Notes under the pieces: model-generated
The model's input: only the letters and a program-made list of their open reading frames with translations
What the model was told of the DNA's origin: nothing
Database searches by the model: none
Shown: piece by piece, positions 29,356 through 38,731 of the stretch
How the letters are laid out: each line of letters starts with the position of its first letter
Numbering within the stretch: position 1 is the first letter of the stretch
Assembly: GCF_000372725.1 (NCBI RefSeq)
Contig: NW_005201091.1
Coordinates: 152,306-216,305 of the forward strand
Length of the DNA stretch: 64,000 bases
Source of the DNA: Emiliania huxleyi CCMP1516
Lineage: Eukaryota; Haptophyta; Isochrysidales; Noelaerhabdaceae
Reading direction: 5' to 3'
Program-made: the position numbers and the translations under genes

Positions 29356-30303
29356 TCACACCCTGCCGCGGAGCGAGTAGAGCTTGTGCCCTCCCATCGC
29401 GACCAGGAAGAGCGCGAAGCCCCACTGCAGCGGCTCCTCGGGCATCTGCAACGCGAGCTGCGCCGTCGCAAAGGCGCCGATCGCAGAGCCGGCGACGAGC
29501 GGGGCGACGGCCGCGGCGACCACGTTGCCCATCTGCGCGTGCGTGGCGGCCGAGACGAGCGAGGGAGGCACCATCGACGCGAGCGTGGTGCCGAGCACGC
29601 AAGTGTGCGGCATGTCAGTCAGCAGGCAGAGCGCCGGCGTGATGACGACGCCGCCGCCGATGCCAAACATGCCCGAGGCGAAGCCGGCCGCGGCGCCGAC
29701 CGCGGCGAGCTGCAGCAGCTCCCGCTGCCGCTCCGGCGACAGCGCCGTGGAGGAGGGAGCCGGCGCGGCGGCCTCTGAGCCGCCTCCTCCGCCGCCTCCT
29801 CCTCCTACGCCATCGCCGGGGCTCTGCTTGCTGCTGCGGACGAGGGCACCCTTGAGCGGGACCATGGGCGCGACGGCCAGCTGGAAGGCCGCGAACGCGC
29901 GCTGCAGCTGCACCGGGTTGAACTTGCCCGTAAATCGCGCACCGAACCGGGCGGTCAGCATCGCGGTGGACGCGAGCGCCGCGGAGGCGAGGAGGTCGAC
30001 CGCGCCGGCGGAGCCGAAGGAGGCCATGCCGGAGAGGCCGACGCCCGCCACCGCCGCCGACGAGGTGCCCACCGCCTGGTGCTGGCTCATGCGAGCGTAC
30101 GCCGTCATGAGAGGCACCATCACAGCGCCGCCGCCAATGCCGACGAGGGAGCCGAGGCCGCCGCCGGCGAGGCCGGCGAGGCCCGCCGCCACTTTGGAGG
30201 GAGGGGCCGAGTCTGGAGGCTTCGAGCACAGCGCTCTGCGTTGGCAGCCGAGGCTGCTCGCGCGCCGCGTGCCGGTGGTGCACCGAGCGGCCAGCTGGAG
30301 CAT
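29356..30303 (-). CDS. TauE/SafE-family membrane transporter
   Basis: ATG at 30301-30303 (MLQLAARCTTGTRRASS), a Ser/Arg-rich start that may target an organelle. Two homologous halves each open with a conserved glycine motif (GIGGGAVMVPLM about residue 55; GIGGGVVITPALC about residue 215) and contain hydrophobic Ala/Gly-rich helices, the hallmark of the TauE/SafE (DUF81) family that exports sulfite, sulfonates or related anions. A poly-Gly loop (about 170) separates the halves. About 315 residues, usual for the family. No intron needed. The substrate cannot be told from sequence. Confidence 0.85.
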   Translation of the reverse strand: MLQLAARCTTGTRRASSLGCQRRALCSKPPDSAPPSKVAAGLAGLAGGGLGSLVGIGGGAVMVPLMTAYARMSQHQAVGTSSAAVAGVGLSGMASFGSAGAVDLLASAALASTAMLTARFGARFTGKFNPVQLQRAFAAFQLAVAPMVPLKGALVRSSKQSPGDGVGGGGGGGGGSEAAAPAPSSTALSPERQRELLQLAAVGAAAGFASGMFGIGGGVVITPALCLLTDMPHTCVLGTTLASMVPPSLVSAATHAQMGNVVAAAVAPLVAGSAIGAFATAQLALQMPEEPLQWGFALFLVAMGGHKLYSLRGRV

Positions 30304-30610
30304 CGGGAGCGACCGAAAACAGTAAAAAAATCGCAAATAAAAAACTCGTTGTACTGCGACAGGGGACCGCTCGAAAGGGACCATTGGGCTTGTATTATTA
30401 ACAACGAAGGCGCTCTCAAAAAATAAAAAAAACTGGTTGCTAAGAGCTACATACACTAAAAAAAGTCAAACAGCTGTAGAATGAGCTGGTCGTCCACAGC
30501 GCTCGTTTTACTCGAGTACTAGACCGCGCCAATTCGCACGAATTGGCCATAAGTAAGCCTCGACCGACCGACGACACAAGCGAGAGAGAGAGAGACGCAC
30601 AAGCGACGTT

Positions 30611-31700
30611 ATGGGCCTCTTCTCCAAGAAGAAGAAGCCTGAGCCCGCGGCGGTCAAGGCAGCGTCCAATGCAGACCCCAAGGTTGATGCAAAGGCTGAC
30701 ACAAAGGCAGCCGCGAAAGCAGACGCAAAGGTGAGCACAAAGGCGGCTGTCGTTGCCGCCAAGGCGGACGAGCTGCTAGCCAGGAAGGGGCTAGGGAAGG
30801 CGGCGGAGCCCGCACCTCGAACTACCGCAAGCTCTGGGACGCCTTGCCCAGAGCCGCACGACCACTGCCACGCCGAGCCGCACGATCACAGCCACGCAAA
30901 GCACACGCAAAGCCCAACCGAGGCTGAGCCGCAAGGCTCCTCTGGCGCATCAAATGCCACCGAGGGCTTCACGCCGGACCAGGCATCCGTCAAGAGCATC
31001 GCCGCGGCGCTCGCTATCCCCATGCTCATGATAGACCAGGGCGACCTGGACGGCGCAGAGCCGCTGCTTCGCAAGGCGCTTGAGGAGTGCTACGAGAAGC
31101 TCGGCGACCGGCACCCGAGCACGCTCACCTCGATCGCGTGCCTCGGAGGGCTGCGCAAGGACAAGGGCGACTTGGAAGGCGCGGAGGCGCTGCTCAAAGA
31201 GGCGCTGGCGGGAAAGCGCGCGATTCTCGGCGACCAGCACCCGAGCACGCTCGCATCTATTGCCTGGACCGGCCAGCTGCTGCAGGAGAAGGGGGACCTG
31301 GATGGCGCGGAGGCCCTGCTCGGCGAGGCGCTGACGGGGTGCCGAGCCACGCTCGGCGACCGGCATCCCAAGACGCTCACCTCGATCAACAACCTCAGCG
31401 CGCTGAAGTATGCCAGGGGCGACCTGGACGGCGCGGCGGTGCTCTGCCGTGAGGCGCTCGATGGGTACCGGGAGGCGCTCGGCGCCAAGCACCCGAGCAC
31501 ACTCAGCTTTGTGTACGGGCTCGGCTCGCTGCTACGGGAGCAAGGAAAGCTCAGCGAGGCCATCCCTCTCTTCAGGGAGGAACTGGCGGGGTGCACGGCG
31601 CAGTACGGGAAGGGGCACAAGGAGACGCGCAGAGACCATAGCAGATGCGAGAGCGGCGCCGTCCGGGGAGAGTGGTGGTGGGGGAAGGTCAACATCGAGG
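30611..31700 (+). CDS. Kinesin-light-chain-like TPR protein
   Basis: ATG 30611. The start MGLFSKKKK could be N-myristoylated. An Ala/Lys-rich region with repeated KADxKA follows, then a His-rich stretch (HDHCHAEPHDHSH). About residues 138-340 hold five 42-residue TPR repeats of kinesin-light-chain type, each ending in a LGDRHPSTLTS-like motif. Such repeats bind partner proteins. The frame stays open to 32089, but beyond about 31640 it is antisense to RNase H retroelement sequence, and GAG/GTAAGT at 31699 is a good 5' splice site, so the true 3' end is probably elsewhere. No partner can be named. Confidence 0.7.
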
Positions 31701-32663
31701 GTAAGTACGCACCGCGCTCCCCGATCGTCTCCGATCTCCCTTGCCTGCTCGCTCGGCACGTACTCGGACCATCTCGCTCGAACTCGGGGGGCACGGCGAG
31801 GGTTAGCACGGGTGCGGCTTCAGGGTCGGTGGCGGGTGAGTGGTGGCTGACGGGGCTAGCTGGGGTTGTAGCCGTTGGTGTAGCAGGTCCACAGTCGGCG
31901 TCGCTATCCTCTTCCCTCTCCGAGTCCTGGCCACCGCCTGTTGCTCCGTGTCCAGTGGTACTGCTGTCGCCCCCCTCCGCGTTGCTTTCCTCGTCGGGAG
32001 TGTCCGTCGGGATGGTGTCGTCCGCCCACTCGGCAGCGTTTGAGCCTCTGTCACCCCGCCTGCCGCGAGCAGCTAGCTCGTCGACGTAGTCGTTCCATTT
32101 GTTGCCGCTGTGACCCTCCACATGCCTCCACGTCACGGTGTGTTTGGCGCGAAGGCGTTGCCAGAGGGAACGATCGAACGAAGGCGCTCCGCCAGCTGTC
32201 TGTTCGTTTTGGGGGTCACCCGCCCCATCATGCATGCCGCCGCGTACTCGCTATCGGTGCGCACTACTCCGCGTGAGCCCGCTCGTTGCGGTGACGATGA
32301 TAGGAGAGCCCGGAGGAGCTCGGCTAGGGCGGTTAGTTCCGCCGTGTTGTTAGTATGCTTACGCGCGCCGAGGTAGGCTGGGTGCGCAGCCGAAGTGACA
32401 ACTGGCCCGTAGCCCTCGCTCGCCCGCGACGCGCCCTCATCGCCGATGGCGTCGCCCCCGATGAGTACTGCATAGGCCCACCCTGCTTTCCCTAGGTCTT
32501 CCGACCCGTCTGTGTATGCCACCCAGTCGGGCGGGCGTCGTTGCGCCTGCTCTGCCAGTTGCTGCTGTGGGCGAAGAACGACCCCTGGTGCCTCGACCAT
32601 CAGTCTCAGCTTGACCCGGCATGTCGCCCCTTCACCCTGAGGCGCTACACTGTGTACGCGCAT
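31650..32663 (-). mobile_element. Decayed retroelement fragment with RNase H domain
   Basis: Minus-strand pieces carry RNase HI motifs in order: YTDGSEDLGKAGWAYAVL, NNTAELTALAELLRAL, VVRTDSEYAA and HVEGHSGNKWNDYVDELA. The style fits the RNase H of non-LTR retrotransposons; no reverse transcriptase is visible, so family assignment is tentative. The fragment is broken. Ends are not defined; the left limit overlaps the last open stretch of the TPR gene. Confidence 0.65.
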
Positions 32664-32819
32664 GTGTGAGGTCGGGGCCCGGCATCTCGTCTATCGTGCG
32701 CGAATCGGGACCATATGTTTATGTAGCTACGAAACGGGTAGCACTGCAGATGCACGGAAAGGGTAGCTCTGAGCTCTGTAAAAATCAGCAGCACGCAAGT
32801 ATGAAGTAAAGGCTAAAGG

Positions 32820-33261
32820 GGTGTGGACCGTGAGTTGACGGAAATCGGAGGACGCGACCCACTTTCGCCACAGACGGTCCCGCGCCTCGCCGCTATGACC
32901 GCTGCACGGCCCATACCATTCGCTGTGCAGCGGTCTTTGTCCGGAGTGAAAAGTCCAACGCGCTCGTCGGTGACGGTGTCCTCCAACCTGCGCCGCGCTC
33001 GGCGAACCTCGACAGCGCCTTCGGTGGCATGCAGCTCTTTGCGCCTGAAGCCTGGAGAGCAGCTCCCCTTGCTGCTCACACGCTCAGCACAGATGGCACA
33101 GCCTACTGTGCGGCTGTCACAGCTGTGACAGCGATGGGCTCGCCCTCACTGGCCCTCAGTCACTTGTGCTGCGGCTTGTGTGAGCGACACTGCTCGGCGA
33201 CTGCCGGCACACTGTGAGACCATGGGTGTGAGGTAAGGTAAACCCACGCTACCAGCGCTTA
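32820..33261 (+). repeat. Dispersed repeat R, copy 1
   Basis: About 430 bp closely similar to 55977-56405. Shared blocks include GACCGTGAGTTGA, GTCCGGAGTGAAAAGTCCAA, CTGCGCCGCGCTCGGCGAAC, GCGATGGGCTCGCCCTCACT and GAGACCATGGGTGTGAGGTA. No intact coding frame is shared, so it is a non-coding repeat or a very old fragment. Confidence 0.8.
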
Positions 33262-33693
33262 AAGGCGCGGTTTTCGAGGGGGAATCTGGAGAATCTGGGA
33301 ATCGGCTCACCACGGATCCCCACCTCATCGAAAAACTTTTCACTCCAAGACAAAGTACTTTTTTAAGGTGCTCTACAAGCTAGGCACAAAAGATATGGCA
33401 TTGCAGGCCATTTAGGGCCCCTAGACGGTCACTGAGTAGGCCAAAATCCCCACTGGGCCGGGAGCAACCTTAAATTGCCACGGGAGAACAGCGCGGAGGG
33501 GGGGGGGGGGGCATAGGGGCACGCGCTGTGGGACTGGACGCGCCCGCCGGGTCTCCCTCTCATTTGCTTCTCCCCGCGGGGCCCTCTCTTGCGACTTGCG
33601 GTTACTGGCTGGACCATGTTCGAACGCAACTTCGGAATGGCCGTAGCTCCTCTCCACGAGGATTAAAGAATTCCAAAAAAGAAAAACCGCGAT
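33262..33693. other. Spacer, nothing recognised
   Basis: Short AT-richer stretch (33330-33420), a G run at 33497-33511 and no coding signal. Confidence 0.4.
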
Positions 33694-33936
33694 TCAAAGG
33701 AGCCAGTGCACCCGCATGCCCGCGCGCAGCAGCGGCGGCAGCGGCTCGGCGGCCGTCTCGGACCGCGCCCACGCCGCCCACTCGCCGTCCGCGAAGGTCG
33801 ACAGCCGCTCGGAGAGCTGCCTCTGCTCCTGCAGGGCGCCCGCCCACTCGGACCGGTGCGACTCGACGATCGCTTCCAAGTCTCGCGCCCGGCCGACGCC
33901 GTCGCGGTAGTTGGTGGCGGCAGCACTCGTCGTCAT
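33694..33936 (-). CDS. Small hypothetical protein, 80 residues
   Basis: ATG at 33934-33936 (MTTSAAATNYRDGVG). Helical and charged (ARDLEAIVESHRSEWAGALQ) with a Trp-rich end (GEWAAWARS, VHWLL). Composition is less biased than surrounding frames, which weakly supports it. It could be the last exon of a longer gene. No family recognised. Confidence 0.35.
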   Translation of the reverse strand: MTTSAAATNYRDGVGRARDLEAIVESHRSEWAGALQEQRQLSERLSTFADGEWAAWARSETAAEPLPPLLRAGMRVHWLL

Positions 33937-34065
33937 GGCGACCAATTCAGGGCCGGGTCGAGGTGCCACAGACAGGTACAGGCACCAAGGGCGTGTCGGC
34001 TTTTAGAGCCCACGAACAGTCACGGGCCGCGCGCGGGCACGAGCAAGTCCGTAGCGAGTAAAGAA

Positions 34066-35592
34066 TTAGAAAAGAAATTTCGGCCCTTCCGCTTCTCCCT
34101 CTTCCAATGAAGAATTCGCAGCTGAATTATGTGACATCGCATGGTGGGATGTGACAGCTGACTCATACAGCGTGTCTCCAGGCATACACACGCTATGGCC
34201 CAACGACCACGCCTCGACCTTCTTGGGCAACAGCTGCTTCGACAGGTCCTCTCCGTGGCCTAGGCAGCCGTCGTCGCCCCCGCCCCAGGTAAAGACAGCA
34301 CCGTCGGCGATGGCGATGCTGTGGTATGTTCCAGCCGACACAGCGACGACGCGCTGGTCAGCAAAGGCCTCGACCTTCTTCGGCAGCAGCTTCTGCTGCT
34401 CGTCGCCGTGGCCCAACCGACCTTGGCTTCCGTAGCCCCAGCTCCAGACGGCGCCGTCGGCAGTGATGGCGAGGCTGTGGTCGCCTCCAGCCAACACAGC
34501 GACGACGCGCTGGCTAGCAAAGGCCTCCATCTTCGTTGGCAGCAGCTGGTGCTGCGTGTCGCTGTGGCCCAACTGGCCATATTCGCCATAGCCCCAACTC
34601 CAGGCACCGCCGTCGGCGGTGAGGGCAAGGCTGTGGGCGTCTCCAGCCGACACAGCGACGACGCGCTGGCCAGCCAAGGCCTCGACCTTCTTGGGCAGCA
34701 GCTGCCTCTGCTGGTCGCCATGGCCCAAGCGGCCAGAGTTGCCCCAGCCCCAGCTCCAGACGGCGCCGTCGGCGGTGATGGCGAGGCTATGCGCGCCTCG
34801 AGCCGACACGGCGACGACGCGCTGGCCAGCGAAGGCCTCGATCTTCTTGGGCAGCAGCTGGTCCTGCTGGTCGCCGTGGCCCAACCGGCCACCGCGTCCA
34901 CCGCCCCAGCTCCAGACGGCTCCGTCGGCGGTGAGGGCGAGGCTGTGGCTGGTTCCTGCCGACACGGCGACGACGCGTCGCCCCGCCAAGGCCTCGACCT
35001 TCTTTGGCAGCAGCTGGTGCTGCTGGTCACCGTGGCCCAGCGCGCCAAAGCCTCCATAGCCCCAGCTCCAGACACTGCCGCCTGCTGTGAGGGCGAGGTT
35101 GTGGCACTTTCCAGCCGACACGCTCACGGCGCGCTCGTCGCCCAGCGTCGACGCGAGGCGGGTCGACCTCGCCAGTCGCGTCACGCCCTCGCCGTGGTCG
35201 AGGAGGCCTGGCACGGCATCCGCCGAGCCGCACGACGAGAGCCGCCCCTCGCCGGCGATGAAGAGGCTGTGCCGAGCGCCTGCCGCCGCCCTCGCTGGCG
35301 GGTTGGACTTGCGCAGCAGCGCCGAGAAGCACAGCCACCGTACGGCGCAGCCCTCACCCTCTGGCAGCGCCGGCAGCTCGAAGCCGCGCTCTCGCGCCCA
35401 CAAGCGGATGCCCTCCAGCGCAAGCGAGGCGTGGAAGAGCAGCGAGACGGCCGCGACGCGAGCGATGTCGGCGGGGTCGCAGCGAGAGAGGGCGCGCACG
35501 AGGAGGTCCGTGGGGAGGTCGAGGAGGCGGGCGGGCGGCGGCGTGTCTGGAGAGGGCGCGGCGGTGGCGGCGGGGGCGAGGCGGCGCGGCAA
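34066..35592 (-). pseudogene. F-box-like / RCC1-repeat gene, copy 6, damaged at start
   Basis: The family frame runs from F-box-like LLDLPTDLLVRALSRCD through seven RCC1 blades. The family ATG (35598-35600, in the usual motif context) leads out of frame because the start region is about 7 bp shorter than in copies 5 and 7 (ATGTCCATTTGCCGCGCC against the longer Arg-codon run). The in-frame open stretch begins with TTG. Near the end one blade lacks a residue (SIAIADGAVFTWG), and past KVEAW the frame continues about 45 residues (SLGHSVCMPGDTLYESAVTS) not seen in other copies. Either a pseudogene or translated from a later start. Confidence 0.65.
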
Positions 35593-35600
35593 ATGGACAT

Positions 35601-36443
35601 CGCGAGCAAAAGAATTTTACGACGCAACTCCATCGCACAACACTGGGCACAGGACTGGGCACGGGACTGGCGCGCACTGGCACTAACACAGGTACACCAC
35701 TGGAGCCGCCTAGGATTCCTAAGCGACTCCGGCGAGGACGGCGAGGCACTTAAGAAAAGAAACCCCATTTGCAGAATGGCCAAGTCCTTTCAGAGCTGTG
35801 TTTGCGCTCGCTGTGCGCTCTCCCGTTGCTTCATGTTGCTGGCTAACTACTACATGCCGAAGGTTCGAGGGCGACTACTCGCCGCCTGGGTCGCTCGGGG
35901 CGCGCGGCTCCGTCAAGGACCGGGCGCGCCCCCTACCTGGCGCGGCGTAGGTCCCACTCTGACGCAAAGAGGGGAGGCACGGTCGGCAGCCCAACCCATC
36001 AACTACTTTCATTTTCTGGTGCTTCGGCCTGTGCAACAGCGGTCCGGCAGGCTGCCCCCAAGGCCCCCCGGGCCGCTGCGGGTTTGGGAGTTATGCTTAG
36101 GCACAGCTTCGGCGATGGCAGCCCCTCTCTGGGGTGTTGCATAGGCGGGGAGTCTCCCCCGCTGGTCTCCTCCTTCCCATTTTTCTTTTCTTTTGAGAGC
36201 AGAACGCCGGGTTTGTCTTGTATGGGCGTGTCGCGGGGGTGTTGTGTCAGTGAGGGATGGCGGAGGACGGGGGTGCGCAAGGTCGGTGGCTCAACCATTC
36301 GTCGGCTCGTCGGGCTGGAGAGGGGGAAGGGGGGCTCTGGACGGTCGGCGAGGGGGTCGTAGCAGGCTGGGCGTACGGGGTAGCCGCCACTTTCCTGCCT
36401 CAAAAGGGCGGGGCTGTCCCGCCAGACGAGCTCCAACGAAACT
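35601..36443. other. Intergenic with sequence S copy
   Basis: 35640-35715 is a copy of short sequence S (GCACGGGACTGGCGCGCACT, then CACTAACACAGGTACACCAC). The remainder to 36443 shows GC-rich frames without motifs. Confidence 0.45.
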
Positions 36444-37581
36444 CATGTTCGAGCATTTCTTCGGCGACTACCTTTACAACAAGGCCCTCACCCGTGACGA
36501 AAAACGGACACACACCAAGCGCTAAGCGTGATGACGTGAGTTCGAATTCGGAGGTGCATCTGAGCAAAATTGGGCCCGCTCAAGATGTGAAAAAAAATTA
36601 TAAGGGTCAAGGTGCCGATTCGATCCGGAGGCCGCTCGATCCTCGAGCGGCAGACGGCTCGGGTTGGCATCGTAGATGATGGACTGGAGATGGTGCCCAC
36701 TCAACGTCCGATGATATAGCCAAAAATAATAAATAAAAACACATTAAAAACCGAGGGAATTCACCACACACACCGACGCCCGAAGTGCCAAGAAGGACGT
36801 CACAGTACGAAACCTCAGAAGGCCAGTGGCGTCGAGAGAACATTCCCTCGAGAGCAAAAAAGAAAAAAGCACAACCGAACCTCCTTCCCAGGTTACCCCC
36901 GCCAAATGCCGCCGTTCTCGGGGCATGCTATCCTGTGTAAGCAGGGCAGGTGGGGGAGGGGGGCACTCCCACGGACGTATGTATCCGTGGTGACTGTCTC
37001 TAGCGTCGGAGGCAAGGGCGAAGCTAAGAATATTTAATTTTTTTTTTTACAACAAGGCCCACCACCGGCGGCCCCACGACGGCGTCCTCGCCGCCTGGGC
37101 GGACGCGATGCGCGCCCCGGCCAACGCGCCGGTCGTGCACGGCGACAAGGAGAAACCAGAGCTCACCCGGCAGTACAATGAGGGGTACAAGACTGACCTC
37201 GCAGAACCCCATGCGGGCCCGGGGGGATGCGATGAAGTGAATGAAGTCAAGCTCTGGACGCCCCTCCTCAAGACCTCCTCGACGGGCGTTGGCAACGCCT
37301 CGAGTGGCGGCACGCCCGCCTCCGTCGGCCACTCCTACGCCTTCGGCAACACCGAAGAGAAGGCCCGCCGCCTGAACATGGGCTGCAAGGCGCGCGGGCA
37401 GCCCAGCCAACCCTTCTCCCACAAGACCGGCCACGGCTACGTCAAGGCGCATCGCGGTTTCTACCACCATGCGATCTTTTTAGGCGTTGGGTGGGTGTGT
37501 GTGGCTGAAGGCGCTCTAAAAAAAGAATTACGCGCCCTAATAAAGAGCGAACCCGGTGAGAAGTCGGAGGAAGGTCGCTAG
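36444..37581 (+). pseudogene. Unassigned gene split by an insertion
   Basis: A frame starting MFEHFFGDYLYNKA is interrupted at 36488 and appears to resume at 37046 in TTTACAACAAGGCCC with HHRRPHDGVLAAWADAMRA, then continues through PELTRQYNEGYKTD and SVGHSYAFGNTEEKARR to a stop at 37581. The same 15 bases stand on both sides of the inserted DNA. The protein family is unknown. Whether the insertion is spliced out is not evident. Confidence 0.45.
36488..37045 (+). mobile_element. 558-bp insertion with 15-bp target duplication
   Basis: TTTACAACAAGGCCC occurs at 36473-36487 and 37046-37060. The DNA between ends in an A/T-rich tail (GAAGCTAAGAATATTTAATT then a T run). Its last about 135 bp resemble 55800-55935, which ends in the same AAGCTAAGAATATTT sequence. 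A 3' tail, a long target duplication and a 5'-short second copy suggest a SINE or other retroposed element; no coding frame is evident. Confidence 0.65.
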
Positions 37582-38250
37582 TCGAGAGAGATCGCCAGTG
37601 GATAGGGAGTCCACCGTGCTGCGAGCCTGTCGCTGTCCCTTGTCAGGAGCAGGAGAACTAGGAGAGCGCAACCAGTAGGAGGCCCGCGCTTGCCCCCGTG
37701 CCGCCGGGTGCAACCTGTCCTATACGAGAGAGGAATCCCTGGGACCCTGTCGTGAGGGTGAACCCTGCCCAGCCCCCCTCCGTGTCGCGATGCGCTCCCC
37801 GCTCCCGTTCCCCTGTGTCCCTGATCGTCCTTACAAGATCCTGCTCGTGCAGGTGGGGACCCTGTCCTTCTCCCACCCCTCGTTTGGCGTGTCTTCTTGT
37901 ATTTATTCCCCGTAGCTCGCGAAGCTGCGAACCGGGCTGCGTCCACTGCGCCGCGCCGGCGCGCCGCGACCGTCGGCCCCCGGACTCGGTTCTGCGGCCT
38001 GCGCCGGAGAGTTGGCGGTCGTGCGCTGGGTGGTGATCGTCATCTGTCTGCTCTGCTGTGCTTCTCGCTCGTGCGTCCTTGGACTTGTGCTGACCTCCTT
38101 TCACCTCCTGCTCTCCTATGCCACGTGGCTGTGTGTGTTTGGGTTTCTATGTTTGCGATTTGGATTTTGGATTTTCCATTGCACTTTGTTTATTTATTTA
38201 TATTCGACACAGGCGCGCACGCCCCTGTTTAGACACAGCGCGGGCTCAGC
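37582..38250. other. Intergenic upstream of TBC1D22-like gene
   Basis: No coding signal. A TTTATTTATTTATATTCG stretch lies 60 bp upstream of the ATG at 38251 and is the only AT-rich patch; it could be 5' leader or promoter. Confidence 0.35.
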
Positions 38251-38700
38251 ATGCCTCCGAAGAAGGTGCCTGGTAAGGTGAGCACCGTGCGCGGCGCGTC
38301 GTACCCGCCGCTCACCGCGCCAGCGGCGCGTCCGCCCGCGGCCGCCGCGCCAGCGGCCGCCAGCGCCAGCCCGCAGCCGCTCGTGCGCGCGGCGGCGGCG
38401 GCGGCGAGCGCCGCGAGCAGCGTCTATTCGGCGCTCGGGGTGGGAGGCGCCGGGACGGCGTCGACGGCGGGCGTCGGCGTCTCTCGCGCGCCGCCGCTGC
38501 CGCCAGACATGGACGCCAGGCGGCAGCAGCGGGCCAACGCGCCGCCGGGCGAGGGTGGCGACGCTTGCGCGGTGGCTCGCGCGGGCGGCAACAGCGCGAT
38601 GGAGGGCGACGGCGCGGGCGCCGCTTCGGACTCCTCCGCACCCGCGGTCTCGTCCACGTCCGGCGGCACCGGCGGCAGCGGAAGCGGGAGCGGAAGCGGC

Positions 38701-38731
<31 letters not shown>

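Noticed and set aside
34321-36144. A 607-codon plus-strand frame opposite RCC1 copy 6
   Set aside because: Antisense of RCC1 repeats (recurring QGLDLLGQQLVLLVAVAQ); the same shadow occurs opposite every family member.
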